A stretch of 64,000 bases of DNA from an uncultured Phycisphaerales bacterium (GCA_937871915.1 CALMPG010000134.1:1-64000), one strand, 5' to 3'; counted from the stretch's first letter, positions 40,149-51,837 are shown. The notes: generated from the letters alone by a model not told the origin. Translations and numbers: made by a program.

Positions 40149-40883
40149 CTACTGGTGAACGCCCGCGACGGTGGACTCGAACTTCTCGCGGACCCTGCCC
40201 CAGGTGCCCTTGCCGATGATGCCGTCGGCCGTGAGGCGGTTGGCCTTCTGGAACGAGAGCACCGCGTCGTAGGTGTCGGCCGGGTTGCCGGAGATCGGCT
40301 TGGTGTACGCGCCCACGCGGGTCATGACGATCTGGATGCCCTTGTGCAGTTGCACCTTGCCCGCGTCGTTGCCGACGGGCTCCCTGGTATTGATGCTCCC
40401 GCGGGCGACCTGCCGGGAGATCGTCTCGAGCCAGGCCATCGGCGAGTCGTTGCCGGGCATGGGCTGGAGCGGGGCGCCACGGCCCGCCTGCTGGGACTGC
40501 GGGGCCTCGGTGAGTTGCGTGATCTTCGCGAGGGCCTCGCCGACGGTCCCGGCCTTGACGGCCTCCGGCAGGCGGGCCAGCGGGATGCTGCGATTGAGGT
40601 CCGCGGCCATCTGCTGGATCTTCTGGCTCTGGGCCTGGAGGTTCATGTCCTTGGCCGCGAGGGTGTCGCGGGCGTCCTTCAGGTCGGTCTTGGCGTTCTC
40701 GAGGGCCTTCTGGGCCTCGGATTTGGCGTTGTTGATGAAGAAGCAGGCCCCGATGAGGACGATGCAGGCGACGGTGAGCAGGATCGTGAGCATCCCGCCC
40801 AGCCCGCTGGAACCTCCCCTGGAGCTGCTGGCGGTCATGCGTTCCACGGTGGCCGGGGTGTTGGATCGATTGTCGGTCGTCAT
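40149..40883 (-). CDS. Membrane-anchored peptidoglycan-binding protein
   Basis: The 244-residue product has one membrane helix at about residues 30-52, a predicted coiled coil (55-100, with regular Lys/Glu/Leu heptads), and a C-terminal peptidoglycan-binding type 1 domain: YDAVLSFQKANRLTADGIIGKGTWGRVREKF. It probably ties the inner membrane to the cell wall. The start ATG 40883 has GGATGG upstream; an ATG at 40895 is possible. It converges on the terminator at 40072. Confidence 0.83.
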   Translation of the reverse strand: MTTDNRSNTPATVERMTASSSRGGSSGLGGMLTILLTVACIVLIGACFFINNAKSEAQKALENAKTDLKDARDTLAAKDMNLQAQSQKIQQMAADLNRSIPLARLPEAVKAGTVGEALAKITQLTEAPQSQQAGRGAPLQPMPGNDSPMAWLETISRQVARGSINTREPVGNDAGKVQLHKGIQIVMTRVGAYTKPISGNPADTYDAVLSFQKANRLTADGIIGKGTWGRVREKFESTVAGVHQ

Positions 40884-41077
40884 CGGAAGAACCATCCTTG
40901 TGTGAAAAACGTTCGGATCCGTCCTGTCGGCCGCCGAATAGCGGCCAACGGCCAGAGAAATGTCGGTGAATCGCGGACTGACTCGAAGCGCACAATCGGC
41001 CGTTGCCCCAAGAGTTCCACAAGAAATGTCACGCGAAGTGCGCCGGCGGCGATCCGCCCATCATCCGACGCCGGGGG

Positions 41078-42343
41078 CTACCGCCCGTCCGGGAGGCACA
41101 CCGGCGGAGATTCCAGGTCCCGCGGGCCGATCCGGGCCAGGTTGGTGCGCCAACTCCCCGGATCCACGCCCATCCGCATCCCCAACTCGGCCAACAGCCG
41201 CATGTTCTCGGGTTGGAAAATCCCCGGCTCGGGTGGGTTCCACGCGTCCGGAATGGCCACCCACCGGAGTTCCACCCGGGCGTCCGGCTCGGTGCGGGAG
41301 ATGAACTCCACCTGTTCGGCAAAGTTCCGCAGCGTGGTCATCTCGGAAGAGCGGATCATGGCGTCCACGCTCGCCTCTGTGATGCTCACCCACGTGGGCT
41401 GGATGATCTTCGGGTCCGGGTTGATCCGGTTGTTGATGATCACCCAATACCGGATCCGGGGGAGGGGCACGTCCGGATGCTCGCGCCGGAGGATGTGCCG
41501 GGGGGTGTCGTCGGCCCGGAGGTCGTCGATGATCAGGATGTTGGAGGTCGTGCCCCCGTCCACGTGCAGGGCGTCGTCGATCACCACCGGCGGAAAGATG
41601 GCGGGGATGGCCGCGGACGCCCGCAGGATCTCGTGGACGCGGCCGACCTTGCCCCCCGAGAGCGCCCGCACGGCCTCTTCCGAGAGGTCCCAGGTGTGGG
41701 GAAGGCCCAGGTCGAGGTTGGTGGTGCCGATGGCCAGCACGCGGTCCTCGACGGCGCCGCGGGCCATGTCGAGAAGGATCTTGCGGCCCACCTCGCGCTG
41801 GATGTCGCGCTTGATGCCGGTGGCGTCCACGAACGACTCACGCCCGGGCAGAAAGAAGAACCAGTCCCGCACCTGCGACCAGTCCTTCTGCGGCTCCTGG
41901 TAGATCTTCAGGATTCTCGCGTCGGCGAGGTTGTCCCCCGTGAACGCGAACGGAGCGATGAGGGCGCCGGTGGACACACCGGTAACCACGTCGAACATCG
42001 GGCGCGCCAGCGGGCCCTCGACGGTCACCCATCCCGCGAGAAACCCGGCCGCGAACGCCCCCTTGTCGCCCCCGCCCGAGATGATGAGCACATCGAACAC
42101 CGGCTCGGGGCCGCTCTTGCCCGATTGCGCATACTCCTCGTGCTCGCGGACCATCCGCCGGACGATTTTCTGGATCGCGTCGCGCCGGTCGTGGGCGGCC
42201 TGGTCGAGATACGCCGCGCGCCGGCACTCGAGCTCCCGGCGCGTGAGCACGTGCCGATTGACCGCGCAGCCCGGGGCGATTGGGCTCAGGAGCACGATCA
42301 GCGAGAGAATGGTCGGGAAACGAGACCTCACCCGGGTCGTCAT
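41078..42343 (-). CDS. Patatin-like phospholipase, lipoprotein
   Basis: The 421-residue product has a lipoprotein signal (about 1-26, APGC), so it is envelope-anchored. The patatin catalytic apparatus is intact: oxyanion segment SGGGDKGAFAAGF (about 90-102), nucleophile elbow GVSTGA with Ser near 123, and the catalytic Asp in HVDGGTTSN. A region rich in long helices lies at the C terminus. It is likely an acyl hydrolase on membrane lipids. The start ATG 42343 is divergent from the GT87 genes. Confidence 0.9.
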   Translation of the reverse strand: MTTRVRSRFPTILSLIVLLSPIAPGCAVNRHVLTRRELECRRAAYLDQAAHDRRDAIQKIVRRMVREHEEYAQSGKSGPEPVFDVLIISGGGDKGAFAAGFLAGWVTVEGPLARPMFDVVTGVSTGALIAPFAFTGDNLADARILKIYQEPQKDWSQVRDWFFFLPGRESFVDATGIKRDIQREVGRKILLDMARGAVEDRVLAIGTTNLDLGLPHTWDLSEEAVRALSGGKVGRVHEILRASAAIPAIFPPVVIDDALHVDGGTTSNILIIDDLRADDTPRHILRREHPDVPLPRIRYWVIINNRINPDPKIIQPTWVSITEASVDAMIRSSEMTTLRNFAEQVEFISRTEPDARVELRWVAIPDAWNPPEPGIFQPENMRLLAELGMRMGVDPGSWRTNLARIGPRDLESPPVCLPDGR

Positions 42344-42480
42344 GGCCGGGCAGTGTACCCGCTCGCGCCCCGCGGCTTCGGGCCCGGCGGGAAATGACCC
42401 GTGCCGACGCCGGCGGGCCGGGTCGCCGGCGCGCCGAAACGCCGCCGCATTCCCCGGAGCATCCGCCTCTAGGATCCGCC

Positions 42481-43830
42481 ATGCCCACGCCATCCCACCC
42501 GGCGGCACGTTCGCCGGGCTCATCGAGCAGGACATGGGCAATCGCCCTCGCGGCGGCCATGCTGGGAATCAGCCTGTTCCTCGTGCTCACGGCACGATCC
42601 GCACGCCACGGGGGCACCACCGGCGACTTCCCGATCTTCTATCACGCCGCGCTGGGTCTGGAGCGCGGCGAGAACATCTACAACCGCGCGCCCGAGGCCG
42701 GCGTGGACGGAACGTATCTGTATCCTCCATCCCTGGCGATGCTGTTTGTGCCTCTGGCCAAGCTCGGCCAGGCGGGATGTGCGTGGGCGTGGGCCTGGAT
42801 CAACGCGGGGATGCTGCTGGTGGTCCTGCTGGTCGGAGCACGGGAGATGCACGGCCGTCTGACCGGTCCGGCGGAGAAGGATGCTCGCTTGGGATGGAGC
42901 ACCGGCGCGACCGTGCTGGCCGTCGCGCTGCTCGGGCTGGTGCTCACGATTGGCAAGGTCCGCTCGGTCATCGGGGGCGGGCAGACGGACCTGCTCGTGG
43001 TGCTCGGCGTGCTCCTCGGGCTTGTCTGGTGCGAGCGACGGCCGGCGCTCTCCGGCGCGGCGATCGCGTTGGCCTGCGTGATCAAGTACACGCCGATCCT
43101 GTTTGTCGGCTATCTGCTCGTGCGCGGCCGCTGGCGGGCGGCCGCGTGGAGCGTGGCGTTCCTCGCGGTGTTTGCCGTGCTGCCCGCGCTGGTGTGCGGG
43201 TGGGACCAGAACCTGAGACTCTGGGGGATCGCGCTGGGCGGCGTGTCCCGGGTCTTCGGCTCGAGCGTGGCGACGGAGACGGCGGCGACCGTGCAGGACG
43301 CCGCGCACCCGCTGTCGATCTCCATCACCAGCGCGCTCACCCGCGCCATGCTCCCGACACCCGGCGCGGGAGTCGCGCTCCTCGGCGCGGCCCTTGTGGG
43401 CCTGGGCCTGCTGGGAGCCACGTGGCGCATGTACGCCGCGCGGGGGTTCTCGCTGCTCCGGCGCCCGCGCGGCACGGCCTTGCCGGCGCTGATGGCGATG
43501 GAGTGGGCCGGGGTGATCGTGGCGATGCTGGCGTTCTCGCCGCACACGCAGGGGCGCCACCTCGTGCTGCTGATCGTGGTCAACCTGTTCTGCGCGGCGT
43601 TGCTCCTGGCCGCCAGGCCGGGACGTGCCGCGCTGGTCGCACTCCTGCTCGGCCAGGTCGCCATGAACTTCCCCCCCACCGGCATGGGCATGGACGGGCT
43701 GGTAGCGGGGTGGCGTGCGATCGGCGGCGCGGGGTGGTGCGTGGCGTTGATGTGGCTGGGCGTGGCGTGGGCGGGGCTGGCACGGGCGAGGACACTCGAG
43801 AGTGTGCCCGCGATCCGCCAGCGCGGGTAG
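42481..43830 (+). CDS. GT87 family membrane glycosyltransferase
   Basis: The 449-residue product is a polytopic membrane protein of the GT87 (DUF2029) family, relatives of mycobacterial mannosyltransferases that use polyprenyl-linked sugars. The first extracellular loop carries TGDFPIFYHAALGLERGENIY and YLYPPSLAMLF, with the catalytic-type Asp near residue 49. About ten hydrophobic segments follow. The start ATG 42481 has no competing start with a better site. It is followed 42 nt later by a second GT87 gene. Confidence 0.85.
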   Translation: MPTPSHPAARSPGSSSRTWAIALAAAMLGISLFLVLTARSARHGGTTGDFPIFYHAALGLERGENIYNRAPEAGVDGTYLYPPSLAMLFVPLAKLGQAGCAWAWAWINAGMLLVVLLVGAREMHGRLTGPAEKDARLGWSTGATVLAVALLGLVLTIGKVRSVIGGGQTDLLVVLGVLLGLVWCERRPALSGAAIALACVIKYTPILFVGYLLVRGRWRAAAWSVAFLAVFAVLPALVCGWDQNLRLWGIALGGVSRVFGSSVATETAATVQDAAHPLSISITSALTRAMLPTPGAGVALLGAALVGLGLLGATWRMYAARGFSLLRRPRGTALPALMAMEWAGVIVAMLAFSPHTQGRHLVLLIVVNLFCAALLLAARPGRAALVALLLGQVAMNFPPTGMGMDGLVAGWRAIGGAGWCVALMWLGVAWAGLARARTLESVPAIRQRG

Positions 43831-43872
43831 AGTTGGCCCTGTCCCGCGGCCCGCGTTTGGCGGCACAGCACG

Positions 43873-45237
43873 ATGGAGCACCACCCGAGCACATCTCGCA
43901 AGCCGCCCGGACCATCCCGCGACGCCTCGACGCGCAGCTCCAGGCGCGCCCGGCTGTTCGGGGTGTGGGCGTGCATCGGCATCGGGTTGCTCTACGCGGA
44001 GTTCGTCCGTCACGCGCTGACCTACGCGTACGCCGCCGATTCCACCAAGGGCGACTTCCTCGCGTTCTACGAGGCCGCTCGCGAGATGGTCCATGGTGGC
44101 GACCTGTACGCCGAGCGACACCGGGACTACATCTATCCGCCCCTGGTGGCCTTTCTCTACATGCCCCTGACGCTGCTGGACGATCCGACCACGCAGCATC
44201 GGACCGCCGGGATCATCACGCTCTTGGCCAGCGCGGGCATGTCGATCGCCTCGGCGTGGATGCTGGCCCGGGACGCCTGCGAGCGGCTGGCCGCGGAGGG
44301 GCGAAGGCTCGCGGCGCTGCTCGCGCCCGTCGTGATGGCCATCGCCCTCGTCGTGGTCGCCGACAAGGTGCGCAGCGAGCTTCGGATGTGGCAGACCAAC
44401 GCGCTGATGCTCCTGCTCATGGCGGTCGGGATTCGCGCCCTGGACAAGCGCCCCGCGCTGGCGGGGGTGGCCCTCGGCATCGCCGTCAACGTGAAATACC
44501 TGCCGATCTTCTTTCTCCCGTGGCTCGTCCTCCGGCGCAGATACACGGCGGCGGCGGGAATGATCGCGGGGATCCTCGCCGGGGCGTTCGCGCCCGCGCT
44601 ATGGGTTGGGTGGTCGAAGAACCTGGAGTACCTTCGCACCGGCTTTGGCGCCCTGCTGAACCTGACGGGCCTCGGCTCGGACGGGCCCCACGCCATCACC
44701 GGCGGCATCGCCGACGGATTCAGCGTCTCCATCACCAGCTCGATCGCCCGGGCGCTCGGAGGAAACCAGCACGCGCTCGCGGCCATGATCCTCGGAGGGT
44801 GCGTCGCGCTCGTGGTGTGCTCGATGATCGCGCTGGCGTACCGCCGGTCGAAGCTGCCCCTGCTGGCGTGGCCCCGCGCGGGGATGCAGCGCTCCGGGCC
44901 GTTCCCCGCGCTCATCGCCATCGAGTCCGCCGCGCTGATCCTGGGCTTCCTCATCTTCGGCCCGCAGACCAACGGGCGGCACCTGTACCTGCTGCTCGCG
45001 CCCGCGTGCGTCGCGGCCGCGATGATCGTGGCGCCGAAGACCCCGATCGCGCGATGGCCGGCGCTCGTCGGGTGCGGGATGTTGCTCCTCTCGCTGATCC
45101 TTCCGCCGGGCGGAACGGAATCGCTCGACGCGGCGGTTCGGACGTGGCGCGAGATCGGCGGTCCCTCCTACGGGATGCTGGCGCTGCTGGGCACGCTGGT
45201 CTGGTCCGGATCGTGCACCGCGCGCGCCTCGCGATGA
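43873..45237 (+). CDS. GT87 family membrane glycosyltransferase, second copy
   Basis: The 454-residue product has the same layout as its upstream neighbour: KGDFLAFYEAAREMVHGGDLY and YIYPPLVAFLYMPL in the first loop, with the conserved Asp near residue 60, and many hydrophobic segments behind. Identity to the first copy is visible mainly in these motifs, so the duplication is old. Adjacent placement suggests they extend the same lipid-linked glycan. ATG 43873 is the first Met. It converges on rlmKL with 21 nt between stops. Confidence 0.85.
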   Translation: MEHHPSTSRKPPGPSRDASTRSSRRARLFGVWACIGIGLLYAEFVRHALTYAYAADSTKGDFLAFYEAAREMVHGGDLYAERHRDYIYPPLVAFLYMPLTLLDDPTTQHRTAGIITLLASAGMSIASAWMLARDACERLAAEGRRLAALLAPVVMAIALVVVADKVRSELRMWQTNALMLLLMAVGIRALDKRPALAGVALGIAVNVKYLPIFFLPWLVLRRRYTAAAGMIAGILAGAFAPALWVGWSKNLEYLRTGFGALLNLTGLGSDGPHAITGGIADGFSVSITSSIARALGGNQHALAAMILGGCVALVVCSMIALAYRRSKLPLLAWPRAGMQRSGPFPALIAIESAALILGFLIFGPQTNGRHLYLLLAPACVAAAMIVAPKTPIARWPALVGCGMLLLSLILPPGGTESLDAAVRTWREIGGPSYGMLALLGTLVWSGSCTARASR

Positions 45238-45258
45238 CCCCTTCCGGCACGACGCGGC

Positions 45259-47802
45259 CTACTCGCCCTCGGCCTCCGCCGCGGATTCGGGAGCCGACAG
45301 GGAGGTGCGCCGAGCGATCGACTCGACCGCGGCCTGGCGACCGACCATGGCCAGCCGCCAGCACCGGTGGATGCGCCTGTTGCGGTACTCCGGCGGGACG
45401 GTTCGGTTGCTGATCTCTCGCACGGCGAAGCCCGCCTCGGCCGCCCGGGGTTCATCGAGCTTGAAGCGGCGGAAGTTGGTCGAGAAGTACACCCCACCGC
45501 CCTCGGCCATGAGCGGGGCGAGCAGCGCGAGCAGTTCGGTGTGCGACTCCTGCACCTCCCAGTCGCGCTCCGTGGAGGTGCTGTTGGAGAACGTCGGCGG
45601 GTCCACGATGGCCAGGTCGTACGACCCGCCCGCCGGCTTCGCGTGCGAGCGGAGAAACTCCATCACATCCGACTTCACAAACGCGTGCCTCGGCGCGTAC
45701 AGGTTGTTCAGGCCGAGGTTCCGGCGGGCCCAGTCGAGATAGGTGTTGGAGAGGTCCACGCTGGTGGTCGAGGCCGCGCCACCCGCCGCGGCGTAGGCCG
45801 TGAAACTCCCCGTGTAGCAGAACAGATTCAGCACCCGCTTCCCGCTCGCCTGCTCCTTGAACATCTGGCGCGTCTGGCGGTGGTCGAGGAACAGGCCGGT
45901 GTCGATGTAGTCGGTGAGGTTCACCTCGAAGCGCAGGCCGGCCTCCTGCACGATGAGCGTGCCCCGGTCCTCGGCGACTTTCTCGTGCTGCGAGAGGCCG
46001 CGCTGGCGGTGCTTTTCCTTCGTCACCACCCGGATCGGCGGAACGCCGCCGGCCTCGGCGATGGTGCGGCGCATGAGGTCGAACCAGTCGGCCTGCTGGG
46101 CGGAGGTGCGGCTGTGCTGTCGCTCGTACTCCGCGGCGTGGAACCAGACCTCGCCGGAGGTCGCCTCGTACCGATCGACGATCAGCGGCACATCCGGCAC
46201 ATCGCGCTCGTAGACGCGGAAGTTCGTGGTGCCGCGCGATGGGTACTTGCGCAGGTGCCGCAGGTTGTTGGCCAGGCACCGGCCGAACTCCGCCGCCTCG
46301 CGCTCGTCGCGCTCCCGCAGGCCGCCGAACGCGGCCGGGGGCTCGGAACGCGAGGGGGATGAAGCGAAGACCGAGGGACTCGAGGCGAGAGCCTGCTCTG
46401 CCTCGCCATCCTCGTTGATGGCGATGCGTGCGCTCTCGCCCGACGCTCCGGTCCCCCCTTCGATCCCTTCGGTTCCGCCCTCGTCCTCTTCGCGGTGCGG
46501 CTCCGGCATTTCCGCGCCCGGCGCTGCCGCCCCGGGCGGCCTCGGCCCGAGGAACGAGAAGTACGTGCACTCGATCTTGGAGTTGTACAGCTTCCGCCTG
46601 CGCGTCGCCACCTGGCCGAACAGGCGCTCCATGTCCAGCCGCCCGCTGAGCACATGGAAACTCCACGTCGGCATCCGCCGGAAGATCGTGGGCAGCGAGC
46701 GGTACAGGCGGTCGATGTCCTCCTGCTCGCCGCGGGCCCCGATGCGCTCGCCGTACGGCGGATTGGTGACGATCACCCCGTAGTCCTTGGTGCTCGAGAG
46801 TTCGGCCACATCCCGGCGCAGGAACTGGATGTCGTTCTCGATGCCGTGACCGGCCGCGCGGGCGTTGCGACGGGCCAGCCGGAGCACCTCCTCGTCCACA
46901 TCCGACGCGTGGATAACCGGATCCAGCCGATCGGGCACGATCGACGCGGCGGCCTCCTCGCGGGCCTCTTGCCACACACGCGGATCGATCAGCGGTCGGC
47001 CGTCGGCGCCCTTCCATCGCTCCGCGTCGAACCCGCTCGGACGGTTCAGACCCGGGGCGATCGACCGACCGATCATCGCCGCCTCGATGGCGATCGTGCC
47101 GCTCCCGCAGAAAGGGTCCACCAGCGGCCGACCGGGACGCCAGACGCTCAGCAACACCAGGCCCGCGGCGAGGGTCTCGCGCAGCGCGGCCTCCGCCGGC
47201 ATCACGCCCTCGCGGTAGCCCCGCTTGTGCAAACCCGTGCCGGACGTATCGATCGTGAACGTGGCGATGTCCTTCAGGATCGAGACCTCGATGGCCACCT
47301 GCGGGCCAGTCTCCGGCAGGAGCGCAGCAAGCCCCCCGCTGGCGTGCATGACCTGGAGCCTCTCGACGATCGCCTTCTTGGTCGCCCGCTGCACCGCCGG
47401 CTCGCTCGAGAGCCGCGAACGCACGCACCGCCCCGCCACGGGAAACGCGGCCTCGCGGGCGATCCAGCGCTCCCACGGCAGGGCCTTGACGCCCTCGAAG
47501 AGCGAATCGAAGTTGTCGGCCTCGAACGTGCCCACCCGGATCAGGACCCGATCGGCCGCCCGCAGCCAGAGGTTGGCGTCGGCGATGGCCCGGTGGTCGC
47601 CGCGGAAGAGAATCCGACCGGTCCCGATGGGCTCCGCGTCGTACCCCAACTGGGCCAGTTCACGCGCCACCACGGCCTCGAGGCCGAAGGTGCAGGTGGC
47701 GAGCAGGTCGAGTTGGGGTGTATCCACCCCGGATTGTTGGGAGGTTGGACGGGCCGCACGGGCGAGACCCTGCCCCGGGGGCGTCGATTCAACAAGTTTC
47801 AT
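45259..47802 (-). CDS. rlmL: Bifunctional 23S rRNA (guanine-N2/N7) methyltransferase RlmKL
   Basis: Methylates G2445 (N2) and G2069 (N7) of 23S rRNA in E. coli numbering. The 847-residue product is the two-enzyme fusion. The N-terminal half has the THUMP region (about 30-180), PLVDPFCGSGTIAIEAAMIG and TNPPYGERIGARGE. The C-terminal half has KRVLNLFCYTGSFTAYAAAG and VDPPTFSNSTST. Between them lies a 70-residue low-complexity linker rich in Glu, Gly, Ser and Pro, longer than in E. coli. The start ATG 47802 gives a slightly extended N terminus. A pseudopilin gene is divergent from it. Confidence 0.93.
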   Translation of the reverse strand: MKLVESTPPGQGLARAARPTSQQSGVDTPQLDLLATCTFGLEAVVARELAQLGYDAEPIGTGRILFRGDHRAIADANLWLRAADRVLIRVGTFEADNFDSLFEGVKALPWERWIAREAAFPVAGRCVRSRLSSEPAVQRATKKAIVERLQVMHASGGLAALLPETGPQVAIEVSILKDIATFTIDTSGTGLHKRGYREGVMPAEAALRETLAAGLVLLSVWRPGRPLVDPFCGSGTIAIEAAMIGRSIAPGLNRPSGFDAERWKGADGRPLIDPRVWQEAREEAAASIVPDRLDPVIHASDVDEEVLRLARRNARAAGHGIENDIQFLRRDVAELSSTKDYGVIVTNPPYGERIGARGEQEDIDRLYRSLPTIFRRMPTWSFHVLSGRLDMERLFGQVATRRRKLYNSKIECTYFSFLGPRPPGAAAPGAEMPEPHREEDEGGTEGIEGGTGASGESARIAINEDGEAEQALASSPSVFASSPSRSEPPAAFGGLRERDEREAAEFGRCLANNLRHLRKYPSRGTTNFRVYERDVPDVPLIVDRYEATSGEVWFHAAEYERQHSRTSAQQADWFDLMRRTIAEAGGVPPIRVVTKEKHRQRGLSQHEKVAEDRGTLIVQEAGLRFEVNLTDYIDTGLFLDHRQTRQMFKEQASGKRVLNLFCYTGSFTAYAAAGGAASTTSVDLSNTYLDWARRNLGLNNLYAPRHAFVKSDVMEFLRSHAKPAGGSYDLAIVDPPTFSNSTSTERDWEVQESHTELLALLAPLMAEGGGVYFSTNFRRFKLDEPRAAEAGFAVREISNRTVPPEYRNRRIHRCWRLAMVGRQAAVESIARRTSLSAPESAAEAEGE

Positions 47803-47870
47803 GCACGGGCGGGCCGGTTTGAGGTAGGCTGGGGCGGTCAGGCAGGGCTCGCCTTTGCCCGGAGGCCGTC

Positions 47871-48707
47871 ATGGCCACAACTCGGCGCGCGTTCACGCTC
47901 ATCGAACTGCTGGTGGTCATCGCGATCATCGCGCTGCTCATCGCCATCCTGCTGCCGTCGCTGGGCAAGGCCCGCGAGACCGGGCGAACGGTGGTCTGCA
48001 CATCGAACGTCCGCCAGATCATGATCGCGTTCTCGTCGTACGCCGCGGACTACAAGGTGATCCCCGGCTCCTACTGGCAGGGTCCGATCAACCTCGACTG
48101 GAGCGGCCGGCAGAACGCGGCCTACATCGCCAACCCGGCGTTGTACATCAATCGTCCGTTCACGTCGTCGGTGCTCTTCGACTACGTCTCGACGGCCGAG
48201 AAGATCCTCGAGTGCCCCTCGGCCAAGCGCGAGGCCAACAGGTTCTTCGACTACACGATGATCATCCGCTTCGCGGGGGCCCGCCTCGACACCGACTGCA
48301 AGATGGCGTACGCGGCCAATCCCGCGCAGGGGTACGCCACCGTCAACAGCAGGTACTTCCAGGCCGTGCCGCTCATGATCGAGGAACACGACCTGTTCTA
48401 CAACCAGTCCTACGACGACGGCTCGTTCGCCAACAACGACCAGTTCTCGACCCGTCACGGGGCCAAGAAGGCCGGCTCGGCCGCGGGCGGGCGCGGCGGG
48501 GGGTGCAATGTCGGCTACATGGACGCGAGCGTTGGGATCTTCAAGGCCCCCACGGGTCCGGACGATCGGGCGGCGGAGCCCGGGGACCTCACCGGCAACG
48601 GCCTGCGGGTTCTCAAGGGCAACCGGCTCACGCCGTACACCGTCGGCGCGGTGCTCAACACCACGCCGCTGGGGGAGTTCGGGTGGGTGAATCGATCGGG
48701 GCCCTGA
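47871..48707 (+). CDS. Prepilin-like protein
   Basis: The 278-residue product starts with RRAFTLIELLVVIAIIALLI, the processed prepilin signal with Glu at +5 and a long N-terminal helix. The body contains DNA-unrelated loops such as YNQSYDDGSFANNDQFSTRHG, and the family H-X9-DG ending is not clear; GGGCNVGYMDASVG is the nearest, with a shifted spacing. Probable role: secreted or surface pseudopilin. It resembles the protein at 6785 in its first 40 residues. The start is ATG 47871. It is convergent with the dockerin-like gene. Confidence 0.82.
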   Translation: MATTRRAFTLIELLVVIAIIALLIAILLPSLGKARETGRTVVCTSNVRQIMIAFSSYAADYKVIPGSYWQGPINLDWSGRQNAAYIANPALYINRPFTSSVLFDYVSTAEKILECPSAKREANRFFDYTMIIRFAGARLDTDCKMAYAANPAQGYATVNSRYFQAVPLMIEEHDLFYNQSYDDGSFANNDQFSTRHGAKKAGSAAGGRGGGCNVGYMDASVGIFKAPTGPDDRAAEPGDLTGNGLRVLKGNRLTPYTVGAVLNTTPLGEFGWVNRSGP

Positions 48708-48728
48708 GCCGGCGCGCCGGCATTCGTT

Positions 48729-49355
48729 TCACCGCCCGGCGAACCAGTCGTCGAGGAACGCGAAGATGTCGGCGGTGCCGGTCTGACCGTCGTCGTTCGC
48801 GTCGCCGTCGCCCGCGAGCCAGGTGTTCAGGAAGTCGAAGATGTCCGTGGTGGTGATCGCGCCGTCGGCGTTCCAATCCGAGCGCAGCGGCGTGGCCTTG
48901 AGCGTGAGCACGATGTCGTAGCACTCGTAGTTATTGATCGTCAGGACCGCGTTGATCGCCGGCGACGAGGCCGCGGGAGTCTGGTACAGCGAGTCCCAGT
49001 GCAACGGATCCAAACCATCGATCGACAGGTCGAGCCGCATCCGCTGCAGGGCCGCGGGGTCTCCGCCGATCTGGTACGTGCCGGATCCGACGAACGTCTG
49101 GTGGAACGCCGGGGAGCGGAAGACCACGTTCGAGACGGCGAAGTTCATGAACACAGGATCGGGCTGCGTCGGCGTGAGGTCGAAGCGGCCGCGCAGCGGC
49201 TCGTTGGAGGACACGAAGCACGCGCACAAGTGGAAGCACCCCTGCTGGTCGGTGCTGCCGGGGCGGAGGTAGTAGGTCACCGGCTGGGCCGCCGCGGAAC
49301 CCACACCGACCGAGAGCACGAGCAACCAGGCCAGAGCGCGAATGCGGGTCAACAT
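48729..49355 (-). CDS. Secreted protein with two C-terminal dockerin-like repeats
   Basis: The 208-residue product has a signal peptide (about 1-23, ending AAAQ), a beta-rich body, and the C-terminal pair DWNADGAITTTD and DANDDGQTGTAD, each followed by IFDFL or IFAFL and WLAG/WFAG. These match the end of the B12-operon protein at 5597, so the tail is a shared sorting or docking module. ATG 49355 follows a GGAGG 6 nt upstream region (GAGGCGTCCC context is weaker). Function of the body is unknown. It lies between the pseudopilin and the 16S terminator. Confidence 0.8.
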   Translation of the reverse strand: MLTRIRALAWLLVLSVGVGSAAAQPVTYYLRPGSTDQQGCFHLCACFVSSNEPLRGRFDLTPTQPDPVFMNFAVSNVVFRSPAFHQTFVGSGTYQIGGDPAALQRMRLDLSIDGLDPLHWDSLYQTPAASSPAINAVLTINNYECYDIVLTLKATPLRSDWNADGAITTTDIFDFLNTWLAGDGDANDDGQTGTADIFAFLDDWFAGR

Positions 49356-49570
49356 GGGACGCCTCCCTTGAGTCAGGATTGGGCTCCGGACAGGTGAAGT
49401 CTGTCCCGCAGGAAAGCCGGGACCACCCCGAGAGGCACGGAATGAGCGAAAATACCCCGAACGGGCGGCGGCCAAAGTGCAGGTTGGCAACCCACCGCAA
49501 CCGACGCGAGCACCCCCCTCCCCCCATTCCGGCCGCGTGCTGATGGCGGCAACGAACCTGGAGCGGACCT
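49356..49570. other. Non-coding spacer downstream of the 16S terminator
   Basis: Upstream region of the gene ending at 48729. I see no further gene, RNA or repeat in it, apart from a possible promoter that I cannot place with confidence. Confidence 0.4.
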
Positions 49571-49612
49571 CAAAAAGCACAACGCCCAGCGCGTGAGCGC
49601 CGGGCGTTGTGC
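49571..49612 (-). terminator. Terminator of the 16S rRNA transcript
   Basis: An 11 bp stem GCACAACGCCC / GGGCGTTGTGC with a nested GCGC-GTGA-GCGC, followed on the minus strand by TTTTT. It sits about 160 nt beyond the 16S 3' end and implies that the transcript stops without reaching a tRNA or 23S gene. Confidence 0.88.
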
Positions 49613-49765
49613 AAAGATCATAAAGACAGTTGGGGTCCATTGACCGACCCTTGCGGGTCGGTTGCCCGGCCACCTTGAAGTGGCCGAACGAGAACGTGTT
49701 CACGATACTCGCTGCGGATTGCTCCGCGGAAGCGTCCGAGGACGATTCACGAGTCTAAGGAAATC

Positions 49766-51256
<1,491 letters not shown>

Positions 51257-51837
51257 AAATCCTTTGCGATGCGGCGGCCACCTTTTGAGGGGCGGACGTC
51301 GCGGTGCTTCAGATGATTGAGAGCTGACCTGTTAAAAAAACCAGCGTCTTGCGACACTGGCCGGTCAACGAGTGCCGTTCCATGTGGACTTGCATCCGCA
51401 CTTTCCGGCGACCCGCCGCCACCGGAGGGCTAACTCCGGCGACTGAACAGGCAAAATCTACTTTAAGCTTTGGAGACAGTACAAGTACTGTCCCCAGGGT
51501 CTTATCGTGATCCTCGAAAATGCCTGCCTCGAAGGCTGTGACCCCTTCGGTGCATATTCGACCTTGGCCGGCTTGCAAAGCCACGGCAGGACGCCGCTTG
51601 CCAGGTCGCACATTCTCGCGGACCTTCCAACTGTCTTTACTTTGCAAAGATGGTGCGGCGAAATCGCCATCCGGCGACCTCGCCACGGCCTCGTGGTTTC
51701 CTTCAGAGGCGGGGGAGAGTTTAGCCAGCCCCCCCACGCTGTCAAGCCGCCTTGCCAACTTCCCGTGAATTGTCGGCAGGGCCTCCAACCGGGTGGCGCA
51801 GGGCTTGCGCAAGTGTATGCCCGACAATCCCTTGCGC
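51257..51837 (-). other. Long leader of the 16S rRNA transcript
   Basis: About 460 nt between the promoter at 51718-51745 and the mature 5' end. At 51330-51342 the minus strand reads GGTTTTTTTAACA, close to the boxA antitermination sequence found in rRNA leaders. The rest shows no ORF with a plausible family match. Between 51746 and 51837 I see nothing but the end of comF. Confidence 0.5.
51718..51745 (-). promoter_or_regulatory. 16S rRNA promoter
   Basis: On the minus strand, consensus TTGACA (51740-51745), 16 bp spacer, TAAACT (51718-51723). It is the best promoter match upstream of the 16S gene and lies within an isolated non-coding region. Confidence 0.7.
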